Source: Bacteroidales bacterium
GTDB lineage: Bacteria > Bacteroidota > Bacteroidia > Bacteroidales > WCHB1-69
DNA length: 39,324 bases
Direction: 5' to 3'
Assembly (NCBI GenBank): GCA_017525245.1
Contig: JAFXTE010000054.1
Location: 1 to 39,324 of the forward strand
Part shown: piece by piece, positions 23,543 through 34,760 of the stretch
How positions within the stretch are numbered: the first letter of the stretch is position 1
Layout of the letters: every line of letters begins with the position of its first letter
The notes under the pieces: generated by a model
Told to the model about the DNA's origin: nothing
What the model saw: only the letters and a program-made list of their open reading frames with translations
Databases searched by the model: none
Made by a program: the position numbers and the translations under genes

Positions 23543-24907
23543 ATGAAAGTACATTTTATCGCCATAGGGGGCAGTGCGATGCACAATCTCGCCATTGCAT
23601 TGAAAATCAAAGGTTTCGATGTAACCGGATCAGATGATGAGATTTTTGACCCCGCCAAAGGACGACTGGCCAAATATGGGATTCTTCCTGAGAATATCGG
23701 TTGGCACCCAGAACGAATCACATCGGACCTGGATGCGGTCATATTGGGAATGCATGCACGGGAAGACAATCCTGAACTTTTAAAAGCCAAAGAGTTGAAT
23801 ATCAAGATTTATTCTTATCCCGAATACCTCTACGAACAGAGCAAAGACAAAATCCGTGTGGTGGTTGGCGGCAGCCATGGCAAAACCACTATCACTTCCA
23901 TGATTATCCATGTGCTGCAGCATCACCAAATTGACTGTGACTATATGGTAGGCGCACAGTTAGAGGGTTTTGAAGTGATGGTCCGCTTGTCCGACACAGC
24001 CAGAATGATGATCATCGAGGGGGACGAGTACCTCACCTCCCCTATCGATCGCCGCCCGAAGTTCCATGTCTATCAACCGACCATCGGCATTATCAGCGGC
24101 ATCGCATGGGATCACATCAACGTATTCCCCACTTTCGAGAACTATGTGCAGCAATTCGAGATTTTCGCCAAAATGATCCCGCAAGACGGGCAACTGATAT
24201 ATTGTCAAGAGGATGCAGAACTTCAAAAACTTGGCGGAAAAATAACAAACACTACCTGCAAACCCTACGGCATACATCCTTACTTTATTGAAGAGGGCAT
24301 CACCTACCTCAAAACCGACGGACAGCCAGTGCCTCTGCAGATCTTCGGCAAACACAACCTGATGAACATCAATGCCGCTCGTCTCGCTTGCAACGCATTA
24401 GGAGTGAGCGATGCACAGTTTTACGAGGCAATCGCCACCTTCAAGGGAGCCTCAAAACGCCTTGAGCTGGTCGCTAAAAACGCTGAATGCGCTGTGTACA
24501 AAGATTTCGCGCATTCTCCCTCAAAACTCAAAGCTACCATCAACGCTGTTCGCGAACAATACCCCGACCGCAAATTGGTGGCCTGTATGGAACTGCACAC
24601 CTTCAGCAGCCTTACGGAGCAGTTTCTACAGCAGTACCAACATGCTATGGATGAGGCTGATACGGCCTTTGTGTATTACTCCCCTGCTGCTGTACAGCAC
24701 AAGAAACTGCCTCCTATCTCCCCCGACATGATTTTCAAGGCTTTCCAACGAGAGGATTTACATATTTTTAATGACTCCAACGCACTGAAAAACAATCTGT
24801 TAAATATGGATTGGCATCACACCGTATTGCTTTTGATGTCCTCCGGTAATTTTGATGGAATTAATTTGAACGAGTTCGGAGAAAAAATTGTACTTTTGCC
24901 GGCTTAA
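23543..24907 (+). CDS. mpl: UDP-N-acetylmuramate:tripeptide ligase (Mpl-type Mur ligase)
   Basis: A 454-residue Mur-family ligase most like Mpl, which re-attaches recovered murein tripeptide to UDP-MurNAc in cell-wall recycling. It begins with the Rossmann-type IAIGGSAMHNLA, and has the ATP-binding GGSHGKTT at residues 109-116 and the later HNLMNINAA segment. Motifs of the C-terminal domain (KDFAHSPSK, ELHTFSSL) are present. The close relative MurC cannot be fully excluded, but GGSAMHNLA and FAHSPSK favour Mpl. It follows nadA by 34 bases and may share its transcript. Its last codons contain the promoter of the next gene. Confidence 0.88.
   Translation: MKVHFIAIGGSAMHNLAIALKIKGFDVTGSDDEIFDPAKGRLAKYGILPENIGWHPERITSDLDAVILGMHAREDNPELLKAKELNIKIYSYPEYLYEQSKDKIRVVVGGSHGKTTITSMIIHVLQHHQIDCDYMVGAQLEGFEVMVRLSDTARMMIIEGDEYLTSPIDRRPKFHVYQPTIGIISGIAWDHINVFPTFENYVQQFEIFAKMIPQDGQLIYCQEDAELQKLGGKITNTTCKPYGIHPYFIEEGITYLKTDGQPVPLQIFGKHNLMNINAARLACNALGVSDAQFYEAIATFKGASKRLELVAKNAECAVYKDFAHSPSKLKATINAVREQYPDRKLVACMELHTFSSLTEQFLQQYQHAMDEADTAFVYYSPAAVQHKKLPPISPDMIFKAFQREDLHIFNDSNALKNNLLNMDWHHTVLLLMSSGNFDGINLNEFGEKIVLLPA
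24864..24897 (+). promoter_or_regulatory. Promoter inside the 3' end of mpl
   Basis: TTTG at 24864-24867 and TACTTTTG at 24890-24897 match the -33 and -7 elements with 22 bases between. Both lie within mpl codons. The DUF1573 gene starts 69 bases after the -7 box. Confidence 0.75.
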
Positions 24908-24965
24908 AAAAAGAGAAAAAAAATTCAAAAAATAATAAAAAACAAACAACAAAAAACAATTGACA

Positions 24966-26063
24966 ATGAAAAAGTTAGGTTTATTATTGTTAGCGGTTTT
25001 GACCTGTCTGGTTTGTCTTGCACAACCGGAAATCAAGTTTGAAAACACCACCTACGATTTCGGCAAAATCAAAGAAGAAGGTGGCAAAGTCACGGGCAAG
25101 TTCATCTTCACCAACGTCGGCAACGAGCCGTTGGAGCTGACCAATGTGCGTCCCGGATGCGGTTGCACGGCGGCCAACTATTCCAAAGGAGCCATCGCTC
25201 CCGGTGAACAGGGCTATATCGAGGCCACTTATAACCCGTACAACAGACCCGGCGCTTTCAACAAGAACATTCGTGTGACAACCAACGAGCCGCGTTTCAC
25301 GGAAAACGAAAAAGCCACGCCCCACATGATTTTCATCAAAGGCGAAGTCATCAAACGCCCCCCGACAGAGTTTGAAAAAGCTGGTTACACCAAATCCGCC
25401 GGTATGTTGCGTATCAAAGAGCCCAATGTCGCGCACAACCTGCTGAACACGGAGACCTCCATTGACACGTTCTATGTCCGCAACTTCTGGAACAAACCTG
25501 TTTCCTTCAAACTTGAAAAAGCGCAAGATTTCATTTCCGAGATCTATCGTAATTTCGGAGCCGAGTTGATGCCCGGCCAGGAAGGTTTCTTCGTCCTGAA
25601 ATACGACGCTTCCAAACGCAACGGCTTCGGTCAGTTGAAAGATGCCATCGCATTCCAGACCAACGACTCCATCGAACCCATAAAGCGCGTCCACTACGCA
25701 AACAACATTCAGGAGGATTTCTCCAAGTTGTCAGCAAAGCAACTGAAAAACGCTCCGGTCTGTGTTATTCCCACTGATTCCGTTGGCATCGGCAATATCC
25801 AGAAAAACATGTCCAGAACCCAAACAATACAAGTGACGAACACCGGTAAATCCCCGTTGATTATCAGAAGTCTGTCAACCAGCGTCCCTATGTTCAGCGC
25901 AACCGCCAACCCGATGACCATCCCTGCCGGCGGATCAGCTGAAATCACTATCACGCTTAAGGCTCCGAATCGCCCCAGCAACCAGAACGCCACGTTGGAC
26001 ATTATCACCAACGATCCCGCAAATCCGGTTCGCACAATAAAACTCACTGCGAAAATCCTGTAA
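24966..26063 (+). CDS. Secreted DUF1573 protein
   Basis: A 365-residue exported protein with signal peptide MKKLGLLLLAVLTCLVCLAQ. Residues about 22-115 form a DUF1573 immunoglobulin-like domain (YDFGKIKEEGGKV, then FTNVGNEPLEL and the PGCGCTA motif). The last 90 residues form a second similar domain (QVTNTGKSPLIIRS, then ITNDPANPVRTI). DUF1573 proteins are abundant in Bacteroidota envelopes; their function is unknown. ATG 24966 is chosen over a TTG two codons earlier. It has its own promoter and terminator and is thus a single-gene unit. Confidence 0.9.
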   Translation: MKKLGLLLLAVLTCLVCLAQPEIKFENTTYDFGKIKEEGGKVTGKFIFTNVGNEPLELTNVRPGCGCTAANYSKGAIAPGEQGYIEATYNPYNRPGAFNKNIRVTTNEPRFTENEKATPHMIFIKGEVIKRPPTEFEKAGYTKSAGMLRIKEPNVAHNLLNTETSIDTFYVRNFWNKPVSFKLEKAQDFISEIYRNFGAELMPGQEGFFVLKYDASKRNGFGQLKDAIAFQTNDSIEPIKRVHYANNIQEDFSKLSAKQLKNAPVCVIPTDSVGIGNIQKNMSRTQTIQVTNTGKSPLIIRSLSTSVPMFSATANPMTIPAGGSAEITITLKAPNRPSNQNATLDIITNDPANPVRTIKLTAKIL

Positions 26064-26080
26064 GTTAAAACAACTTAATA

Positions 26081-26114
26081 AAAAAAGAGGGAAATGAATG
26101 TTTCCCTCTTTTTT
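26081..26114. terminator. Bidirectional terminator after the DUF1573 gene
   Basis: A perfect 14-bp stem, AAAAAAGAGGGAAA (26081-26094) with TTTCCCTCTTTTTT (26101-26114) around a six-base loop, followed by more T residues. Confidence 0.9.
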
Positions 26115-26262
26115 TTGTACAAACACAACGCCCCCCTCTTCTTCGCCTCCTGTTTCATCGTAAAATCTCCGCCCAACCTACTTGGAAGCGTCGACTACTA
26201 AGCCGCGCCGGCTCGCCCAAATAAAAAAAAAACTTCCTCCCCAACTGCAACCTTTTGAACTT

Positions 26263-26297
26263 TTTGCGTCATATAGTGCGGAAAAACATTATTTTTG
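26263..26297 (+). promoter_or_regulatory. Promoter of the TPR protein gene
   Basis: TATTTTTG at 26290-26297 matches TAnnTTTG and TTTG at 26263-26266 lies 23 bases upstream, as expected for a -33 element. Confidence 0.75.
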
Positions 26298-26385
26298 CCG
26301 TGCTGTTTTCCCATTGCGGCGTTCACCGGACTTCGCGCCGCTTCTGGCAACTGCACGAAAAAAGAGACAGAGAAGTCCCGATAAA

Positions 26386-27567
26386 ATGATGAAAAAAATC
26401 ACCATCCTCTTGCTGACCTTTTTGGCTTTCGCCGGGTACAGCCAAGCCCAAACCGATGTGCTCTCCGCAGCGCAGAAGCTGATCGACACGAAAAAGTACG
26501 AGTCCGCGTATGTCCTGCTGGACAAAGACGACCCCGACAACGAGAAACCCGAGGTCGTGCTGATGAAAGAGGATATCGTGCTCAACTACTTTGTTTCCAG
26601 CATCATGCACCAGGCCTTTGCACTCAAGGATTTGAAAAAGAACGAGGATGTCATGGATTATCGCGGCAAAAACGGCTCGTTCAGCATGTTCTCGTTTCCA
26701 GTCGATAGCGTCCTGCTCAAGCTGATTGCCGCCCAACCAGACAACTGCAAGCTGTACCGCGGTCTCGCCTTCTACTACAACGAGGTGCTGAACAAATACG
26801 GCGGCTGGCTCGGGGACGAGGAGGAGCTGACGCAAAAGATCATCGACAACAGCAAGAAAGCCATTGACGGCGGATGCGGGGACTACATCACCTATCACAA
26901 CATGGGAGTGGCACTGCTGACGCAGGAGGAAACCGTTCAGAGCATCCCATACCTCAAGAAGGCCACCGAACTGGAACCCAAAAAGGCGGACGCACACTAC
27001 AACTTGGCATACGCCTACCTGTTCACGGACCAGCTCGACAATGCCTTACCGCAAGCCAAAACCTCTTACGACCTCTACAAGGACAAGGACCTCAAAGGGG
27101 ACGCCGCCCGCATGACCGGACAAATCCTGATGGAAAAAAGCGACTATCGCAATGCCTTGAAATATTTTGAAACGGCGGACAAGCTCATTCCGAACGACTA
27201 CTACAACCTGTCGCCCCTGCTGCGCCTCTACTTAGTCACCGGCAACCAGAAGGCGCCCTCGACGGCCAAGAAACTGTTCGAACTCGCCCCCGAAAACCCG
27301 ACCATTTACCAGGCCATGGTGGAGGCATACCGATTCGCCGACAGGGAGCCCGAACTCGTCCGTTTTTACAAGGCGCAGCTGCCGAAATACGTGAACAACG
27401 ACATGGTTTTCGGCAACCTGCACTTCTACTTGGGCACCCTCGCGATGGAGCACGACAAAGCCGCCGCCAAGGAGTATTTCCTGAAAGCCAAAGAGATTTT
27501 CGGGCACGTGTACGACAAAGACCACTACGTGTTCGAGGTAATCGACAACGCATTGGAGGGCCTCTAA
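26386..27567 (+). CDS. Exported tetratricopeptide-repeat protein
   Basis: A 393-residue protein with signal peptide (MMKKITILLLTFLAFAGYSQ). TPR-type helical pairs run through most of the mature part; the clearest are YITYHNMGVALLTQEE, then PYLKKATELEPKKADAHYN, and YRNALKYFETADKLIPNDYY. It is presumably a periplasmic or outer-membrane protein-protein interaction scaffold; no partner can be named. Start 26386 or 26389 (two adjacent ATG codons) is chosen because a longer reading from 26182 would hide the signal peptide. It lies 126 bases before gyrB and has its own promoter. Confidence 0.85.
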   Translation: MMKKITILLLTFLAFAGYSQAQTDVLSAAQKLIDTKKYESAYVLLDKDDPDNEKPEVVLMKEDIVLNYFVSSIMHQAFALKDLKKNEDVMDYRGKNGSFSMFSFPVDSVLLKLIAAQPDNCKLYRGLAFYYNEVLNKYGGWLGDEEELTQKIIDNSKKAIDGGCGDYITYHNMGVALLTQEETVQSIPYLKKATELEPKKADAHYNLAYAYLFTDQLDNALPQAKTSYDLYKDKDLKGDAARMTGQILMEKSDYRNALKYFETADKLIPNDYYNLSPLLRLYLVTGNQKAPSTAKKLFELAPENPTIYQAMVEAYRFADREPELVRFYKAQLPKYVNNDMVFGNLHFYLGTLAMEHDKAAAKEYFLKAKEIFGHVYDKDHYVFEVIDNALEGL

Positions 27568-27652
27568 GGTTCCTGATGCCATGCCCGCGAGCGGAAAAGC
27601 CAAAAACGAATTCCAATCGCAAAAAACTCGCCCAACCTACCGAAATTTTTCG

Positions 27653-27660
27653 TATATTTG
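27653..27660 (+). promoter_or_regulatory. Promoter of gyrB
   Basis: TATATTTG matches TAnnTTTG, 33 bases before the gyrB start codon. Confidence 0.75.
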
Positions 27661-27672
27661 CAGGTTTTTTGA

Positions 27673-29661
<1,989 letters not shown>

Positions 29662-29795
29662 TGCAATGCTGAATTATGAATGCTGAATGCTGAATAATAA
29701 ACGTAAAAAAACAATATACTAAATACAATTCCTTGAGCAGTCCCGGCAGGGACAAGAGCTTGGTAGAACAACGTTTCATACGAGATTGAACCATC

Positions 29796-30551
29796 ATGGA
29801 AGAACCCGAAGCAATCATCAACAACGAGCCCGAAGTCATCACGACAGAAAACGAACAACCGACGCCCGAGACGGCCATCCCTGCTGATGTCATCTCCTTC
29901 AAGCATGTGAACATCGCCCACAAGAAGTTGCGGGTGTTGACCGACATCAGCTTCTCCATCAAGCAGGGAGAATTCGTTTATCTGATCGGCAAGACCGGTT
30001 CAGGAAAGTCCTCCATTCTCAAAACCCTCATTGGCGAGCTCAAGCCTGAAGGCGAGGAGGCCATGATGATCGGCTACGACCTGCTGAAACTGAAAACGAA
30101 GCAGATACCCGAGATGCGCAAGAAAATCGGCATGGTGTTTCAGGACTACCAACTGCTACAGGACCGCACTATCATTGACAATCTGATGTTCGTGCTGCGC
30201 GCAACCCGTTGGAAAGACAAAAACGCCATGCTCAACCGCTGCGAGGAGGTTCTCGCGTTGGTCGGGTTAGAGACCAAGGACTTCAAACTTCCGTCACAGC
30301 TCTCCGGCGGCGAACAGCAACGCGTCTGTATCGCTCGTGCCCTGCTCAACACCCCCGATTTGATTCTCGCCGACGAGCCCACTGGCAATCTCGACCCCAT
30401 CACTGCCGAGGAAATTTTCCAGGTCTTTCACCACATCAACCAAGCGGGCACCACCGTGTTCATGGCCACCCACAATTTCGCCATGATTGACAAATTCCCC
30501 TCGCGCGCCATCTGCGTGGAAGATGGAAAGTTGATCGATTCACTTGTTTAG
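29796..30551 (+). CDS. ftsE: FtsE-type cell-division ABC ATPase
   Basis: A 251-residue ATP-binding protein of the FtsE family. FtsEX couples ATP hydrolysis to activation of cell-wall hydrolases at the septum. Walker A GKTGSGKS is at residues 65-72, the signature LSGGEQ at 169-174, Walker B LILADE at 189-194 with PTGNLD after it, and the switch histidine in MATHNF. The core is typical, but about 30 acidic, proline-rich residues precede it, an extension absent from classic FtsE of about 220 residues. No ftsX is beside it. LolD-like exporter ATPases are the main alternative. Confidence 0.85.
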   Translation: MEEPEAIINNEPEVITTENEQPTPETAIPADVISFKHVNIAHKKLRVLTDISFSIKQGEFVYLIGKTGSGKSSILKTLIGELKPEGEEAMMIGYDLLKLKTKQIPEMRKKIGMVFQDYQLLQDRTIIDNLMFVLRATRWKDKNAMLNRCEEVLALVGLETKDFKLPSQLSGGEQQRVCIARALLNTPDLILADEPTGNLDPITAEEIFQVFHHINQAGTTVFMATHNFAMIDKFPSRAICVEDGKLIDSLV

Positions 30552-30575
30552 AATGGTTATTGGTTATAGGTTATT

Positions 30576-30626
30576 GGTTATTGAAGGTTAATGGTTATTG
30601 AAGGTTAATGGTTATTGAAGGTTAAT
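30576..30626. repeat. Three perfect tandem copies of a 17-bp unit
   Basis: GGTTATTGAAGGTTAAT occurs three times without error, flanked by shorter GGTTATTGGTTAT pieces on the left and AAAGCTAAAAGC pieces on the right. It fills most of the spacer between ftsE and the glycosyltransferase gene. Confidence 0.9.
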
Positions 30627-30700
30627 GGTTTATGGTTAAAATAGTCTAAGTTTAAGTCTAAGGTTTAATAGCCAATAGCCAAAAGCTAAAAGCTAAAAGA

Positions 30701-31621
30701 ATGCTCTCGATATTAATCCCCACATATAACGTAAATTTACATCCGCTTATATCTGAATTACAGCCGCAACTCAATGATTGCCAGATAGAATATGAAATCA
30801 TCATTGAAGATGACTTGTCTTCGGACGAGTCCATACGGCATCACAATTCGATGTTGGGCGAGATGGATCATATCACCTACATTGAACACACAGATAATCT
30901 CGGAAGATCTAAAAGCCGCAATCATCTGGCCGACATTGCAAAATACCCTTACCTTCTTTTCATAGACTGCGATGCCCGGATGAAGCGGAAGACATATATA
31001 TCTGATTATCTGATATATATAAACGAAAAGCAATTAGAAGGGCAAATGTTTGCAGTGTCCGGAGGGCTGTCCTACCACTTGGTCAGTCCATCCAAAGAGC
31101 AACGGCTGCGGCACAAGTACGGTATTTGTCGTGAGGTGCGCCCAGCATTCGTGCGCAACAGGCATCCCCATCAGAATTTCACGCCCTTTAATTTGCTGAT
31201 TTCCAAATCCGTGTTCGAAATTTGCCGTTTTGATGAAACGCTGACTGAATATGGCTACGAGGACACCTTCTTCGGGATGGCTCTGGAAGAAGCCGGCGTC
31301 CCCGTTTGGCATATCGACAACGAACTTTATCATGATGGGGTGGACAACAACAAAGACTTTCTACGCAAAATAGAGGCCAGCGTCCGGAATCTGGACAAAC
31401 TCAACCGCGAAGGCAAGGTGGACGAGCGTTTCCTGGCGCAGAGCCGACTGCTACAGACCTGGAAACGGTACACCGAATCCTCGGCTTCCTCCCTAATCTT
31501 CAAGACCTTGAGACTATTGCGACCACTTATCACCAAACTGATGATGAACGCCAACAGCCTCAAAGCCATGGACTTATACAAACTTTTGCTATTTGACGAG
31601 CTGCAACATACCCAAGCCTAA
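30701..31621 (+). CDS. Family 2 glycosyltransferase
   Basis: A 306-residue cytosolic inverting glycosyltransferase with a GT-A fold. The opening LSILIPTYNVN, the nucleotide-binding EDDLSSDES, and the DxD-like FIDCDARM near residue 90 are visible. A galactosyltransferase-type C-terminal motif (FDETLTEYGYEDTFFG) binds the acceptor. It probably adds a sugar to a surface polysaccharide or glycoprotein glycan, but the donor and acceptor cannot be told. It is not within a polysaccharide cluster, so it may act as a stand-alone enzyme. The gene is more AT-rich at its start than its neighbours. Confidence 0.9.
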   Translation: MLSILIPTYNVNLHPLISELQPQLNDCQIEYEIIIEDDLSSDESIRHHNSMLGEMDHITYIEHTDNLGRSKSRNHLADIAKYPYLLFIDCDARMKRKTYISDYLIYINEKQLEGQMFAVSGGLSYHLVSPSKEQRLRHKYGICREVRPAFVRNRHPHQNFTPFNLLISKSVFEICRFDETLTEYGYEDTFFGMALEEAGVPVWHIDNELYHDGVDNNKDFLRKIEASVRNLDKLNREGKVDERFLAQSRLLQTWKRYTESSASSLIFKTLRLLRPLITKLMMNANSLKAMDLYKLLLFDELQHTQA

Positions 31622-31682
31622 GTCAATGTCTAAGCCAAAAGCAAACAGCCAAAAAAAACTGCACACCGAACAAAAAAAATAT

Positions 31683-31690
31683 TACTTTTG
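31683..31690 (+). promoter_or_regulatory. Promoter of mscL
   Basis: TACTTTTG matches TAnnTTTG, 26 bases before the mscL start codon. Confidence 0.75.
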
Positions 31691-31716
31691 CACTTTCAAT
31701 CTAAAAATTTACAGCT

Positions 31717-32148
31717 ATGGGATTTATCAAAGAATTTAAGGAATTTGCGTTGAAAGGCAACGTAATGGACATGGCCATCGGTGTGATTATCGGCGGCGCA
31801 TTCGGTAAAATCGTCACTTCATTAGTGAACGACATCCTCATGCCTCTGATTGGCGCACTTATCGGCAACGTCAATTTCACGACCTTGTCGGCAACGCTCC
31901 GCGCTCCGCAGCTCAACGACGCTGGCGAAGTGGTGAAAGAAGCCGTGACGCTGAACTATGGTAACTTCATCCAAGTGACCATCGACTTCTTGATTGTGGC
32001 GTTGTGTATCTTCGGCGTGATCAAGCTGATCAACAAGGCCACCAGCTTAGTGAAGAAACAAGAAGAGGAAGCTCCGGCTCCGGCTCCCGAACCAAGCGCT
32101 GAAGAGAAGCTGCTCACCGAAATCCGCGACCTGCTGAAGACCAAGTAA
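31717..32148 (+). CDS. mscL: Large-conductance mechanosensitive channel
   Basis: A 143-residue subunit of the pentameric pore that opens on membrane tension to release solutes in osmotic downshock. The amphipathic N-terminal helix ([20 protein letters not shown]) and the first pore helix ([19 protein letters not shown]) are nearly canonical. A second membrane helix lies near residues 78-100. A periplasmic loop joins them, and an alanine/proline linker precedes the C-terminal helical bundle ([12 protein letters not shown]). The size matches the family (about 136 residues). A strong terminator follows, so it is a single-gene unit. Confidence 0.97.
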   Translation: MGFIKEFKEFALKGNVMDMAIGVIIGGAFGKIVTSLVNDILMPLIGALIGNVNFTTLSATLRAPQLNDAGEVVKEAVTLNYGNFIQVTIDFLIVALCIFGVIKLINKATSLVKKQEEEAPAPAPEPSAEEKLLTEIRDLLKTK

Positions 32149-32172
32149 GGTCTTTCGCCTGATCAAAACGAC

Positions 32173-32204
32173 AAAGCCCGGAACAAACGCCGGGCTTTTT
32201 TTTT
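32173..32204 (+). terminator. Terminator of mscL
   Basis: AAAGCCCGG (32173-32181) pairs with CCGGGCTTT (32190-32198) around an eight-base loop and is followed by T residues to 32204. Confidence 0.92.
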
Positions 32205-32216
32205 GCACAAAAATGC

Positions 32217-32224
32217 TATTTTTG
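32217..32224 (+). promoter_or_regulatory. Promoter of the M1 aminopeptidase gene
   Basis: TATTTTTG matches TAnnTTTG, 53 bases before the chosen start at 32278 and immediately after the mscL terminator. Confidence 0.75.
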
Positions 32225-32277
32225 CCGCCGAAAGAATTTGTAAATTCAATTCGATAACATATAATAATATTGATACA

Positions 32278-34590
32278 ATGACAAGGGTACGAAAAACAAC
32301 AATCATTTTCAGCCTAATGCTGCTGTGCGCGACAGGATTCGCGCAGCAGAGAACCGATTCCGTGCATGTGGCGCACTATGACATCAACCTGTCGGTGGTG
32401 GACTTCACCACTAAGGTGATAGATGGCTATACCGACATTTCTGTAGTGTCCAAAATCGGCAATCTCACTCAGGTTCGTCTCGACCTGATGGCACTGACGA
32501 CTGATTCTGTCAAGGTCAACCAACAGACGGTCAACTTTTCGCACATCGGACAGTCGCTCCTCGTGAACGTTCCTGCAATGCAGAGCGGAGATTCGGCATT
32601 GATTCGTGTTTACTACCATGGTGTTCCCACGCACGACGGATATTTCGGAGGTTTCTACTTTAACGGTGGCTATGCCTACAACGTGGGGGTTGCCCTGAGC
32701 GACATCCCGCACTCCTACGGACGCTGTTGGTACCCCTGTTTGGACGAGTTCACTGACAAGTCCTCCTACGCTTTCCACATCCGCACATTGGGCAACCACA
32801 AGGCGATTTGCAACGGTCTGCTGACCGACTCGCTTACCATGGCCGACAGCACACGGTTATGGACATGGCAGCTCAACGAAGTGATTCCGGCCTATCTGGT
32901 CTCCATGGCTGTGGGCGACTATCTTTGCTATGCCGACACGTTCCACGGGATGGAGGCGACCATCCCCATCAACATCTACGCTGCTCCTAACATATACCCA
33001 AACATCGGAGCATCTTTCGTTCACCTGAAAGACGTTTTGCGCAACTACGAACAACATTTCGGCCCATATCGCTGGCCGCGTGTGGGTTACGTTTGCGTGG
33101 GGATGACTGGCGGCGCCATGGAACACGCCACCAACATCGCCCTGCCCAATGCGGCGGTAAACGGCACGCTTTCATACGAAGGCACCATCATGCACGAACT
33201 CTTCCATCATTGGTTCGGTGACCTGATCACCTGCGAGCAGCCCGAAGAGATGTGGATTAACGAGGGCTTCGCCGACTATTCCGAAGCTATGGTCCAAGAG
33301 TGGCTCTACAACACGGAAACCACTGATGCATACGCAAATTATATTCGCAGCGAGCATATTTCCACACTGCAAAACATAGCCCAACAAGATGGCGGACTAT
33401 ATGCCTTGGATGATGTTCCGCAGAATCACACCTACGGAATGCACTCCTACCAAAAAGGCGGCCAAGTCATACACACTCTGCGCTATTACATGGGAGACTC
33501 TCTGTTTTTCAACTGCTTAAGCCAGCTTTTGACACATTATGCCTATCAGAACATCAATTCCGAGGAGTTTTTTACCTACTTGTCACAGGTTTCCGGCATG
33601 AATCTGATGAATTTCTACGAAGACTGGATTCACCAGCCTGGTTTCCTGGATTTTGAAGTTGAGAGAATCCGTGACCTTAGTTGCGGCATATATTCAGTAC
33701 TTGTTCGCCAAAAGGGGTACGGGACAAATCATTTGGGAACGCAAGTACCCGTGGATGTCACATTCGTTTCCAACGACATGCAATTCTACACGCTTGAGAA
33801 ACAACTGATCATCGAAGACTCCACTGACCTGTTACTCCATTCTCCATTCCGGCCCGCATTTGTCATATTAGACATTAACGGGAAGTTGTCGGATGCCACC
33901 ATCGATGAGATGGAAAAGGTGACATCCACCGGAAATGTCGCCTTTTCAGATGCCTATTGCAGTGCGCAAATCGACCAATTGTCAGACACCGCCTTGATAT
34001 ATGTCGCGCATCATCTCGTGGCGCCCACTGCTCCAAACCCGCTGCCAGACGGCTACTACCAATATTCCAGAACACACTATTGGACAGTGAATTATGCGGG
34101 ATCAGATCCTATAGGGAGCTGGAAGTTCAAGCTCCATCGAGCCGCTGGCCAGTTGGATGCCGACCTTTTTGAGAACGATTACACCTTTGACAATCTGAAG
34201 CTGATGTATCGCCCCGACGGCCAATCAGCTTGGACACCTGTTGCATATACCCGCTCTGGCAGTCCATACAACTCCACCATTACAACTGAATTGCTGTCTG
34301 GGCAATACTGCTTCGCCATGGCCGAAGAGGGGCTTTCTGTAAATGCTTTTGACACAACGCCGTTCAAATTGTTTCCCAATCCTGCAAAAAATACGATTAC
34401 ACTATGTTCAGATGTGTCAAAAGTTGACAAAGCCGTCATTTTTGACACTCTCGGACATAAAATCAAGACCGTGAAAATCAATTCAAGCACCCAAATTATT
34501 GACATAAATAATTTAACTACAGGAAATTACATTATAGTATTGTATCATAAAGGGAAATCGGTGTCACGGGAGATGTTTGTGAAGGCGTAA
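32278..34590 (+). CDS. Secreted M1-family aminopeptidase with T9SS sorting domain
   Basis: A 770-residue zinc peptidase exported by a signal peptide (FSLMLLCATGFAQQ) and carrying a type IX secretion sorting domain. The zinc site is HELFH at residues 306-310 with E329 in WINEGFAD, giving the full HExxH-x18-E pattern. The exopeptidase motif is GAMEH, a variant of GAMEN. The last 75 or so residues (FKLFPNPAKNTITL onward, ending KGKSVSREMFVKA) form the sorting domain, so the protein is probably surface-bound or released through T9SS. Start 32278 is preferred over 32203, which lies before the promoter box. It likely trims peptides outside the cell for uptake. Confidence 0.93.
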   Translation: MTRVRKTTIIFSLMLLCATGFAQQRTDSVHVAHYDINLSVVDFTTKVIDGYTDISVVSKIGNLTQVRLDLMALTTDSVKVNQQTVNFSHIGQSLLVNVPAMQSGDSALIRVYYHGVPTHDGYFGGFYFNGGYAYNVGVALSDIPHSYGRCWYPCLDEFTDKSSYAFHIRTLGNHKAICNGLLTDSLTMADSTRLWTWQLNEVIPAYLVSMAVGDYLCYADTFHGMEATIPINIYAAPNIYPNIGASFVHLKDVLRNYEQHFGPYRWPRVGYVCVGMTGGAMEHATNIALPNAAVNGTLSYEGTIMHELFHHWFGDLITCEQPEEMWINEGFADYSEAMVQEWLYNTETTDAYANYIRSEHISTLQNIAQQDGGLYALDDVPQNHTYGMHSYQKGGQVIHTLRYYMGDSLFFNCLSQLLTHYAYQNINSEEFFTYLSQVSGMNLMNFYEDWIHQPGFLDFEVERIRDLSCGIYSVLVRQKGYGTNHLGTQVPVDVTFVSNDMQFYTLEKQLIIEDSTDLLLHSPFRPAFVILDINGKLSDATIDEMEKVTSTGNVAFSDAYCSAQIDQLSDTALIYVAHHLVAPTAPNPLPDGYYQYSRTHYWTVNYAGSDPIGSWKFKLHRAAGQLDADLFENDYTFDNLKLMYRPDGQSAWTPVAYTRSGSPYNSTITTELLSGQYCFAMAEEGLSVNAFDTTPFKLFPNPAKNTITLCSDVSKVDKAVIFDTLGHKIKTVKINSSTQIIDINNLTTGNYIIVLYHKGKSVSREMFVKA

Positions 34591-34605
34591 ACATTTTTTT
34601 CAAAA

Positions 34606-34638
34606 TTGTTGGAGATATTCAAAAAAAGTGTATTTTTG
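34606..34638 (+). promoter_or_regulatory. Promoter of tRNA-His
   Basis: TTG at 34606-34608 and TATTTTTG at 34631-34638, 22 bases apart, match the -33 and -7 elements and lie just ahead of the tRNA. Confidence 0.8.
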
Positions 34639-34664
34639 CCGCGTCTTTTTGAGACACCAAACAT

Positions 34665-34739
34665 GGCGGTTGTAGCTCAGTTGGTTAGAGTACCGGATTG
34701 TGGTTCCGTGGGTCGTCGGTTCGAATCCGACCTGCCGCC
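34665..34739 (+). tRNA. tRNA-His (anticodon GTG)
   Basis: A full cloverleaf is readable: D arm GCTC..GAGT, anticodon loop TTGTGGT and T arm GTCGG-TTCGAAT-CCGAC. The extra G at -1 (34665) opposite C73 (34739) is the hallmark of histidine tRNA. CCA is not encoded. Two pairs look imperfect: U6-U67 in the acceptor stem and C27-U43 in the anticodon stem. The integrase gene follows in the same direction, making this tRNA the likely attachment site. Confidence 0.93.
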
Positions 34740-34760
34740 CGAAAGTCTCACAAAACAATA

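Larger units (their letters stand above)
26064..26385. other. Spacer with terminator and promoter, no gene
   Basis: Besides the terminator this 322-base stretch has an open frame running into the TPR gene from 26182, but its codons read as low-quality sequence ahead of a clear signal peptide, so it is not counted as coding. A -7 box lies at 26290-26297. Nothing else is recognised. Confidence 0.6.

Noticed and set aside
32278-34590. GAMEH in place of GAMEN in the M1 peptidase as a loss of activity
   Set aside because: GxMEH variants are usual in several M1 subfamilies and the zinc site is complete.
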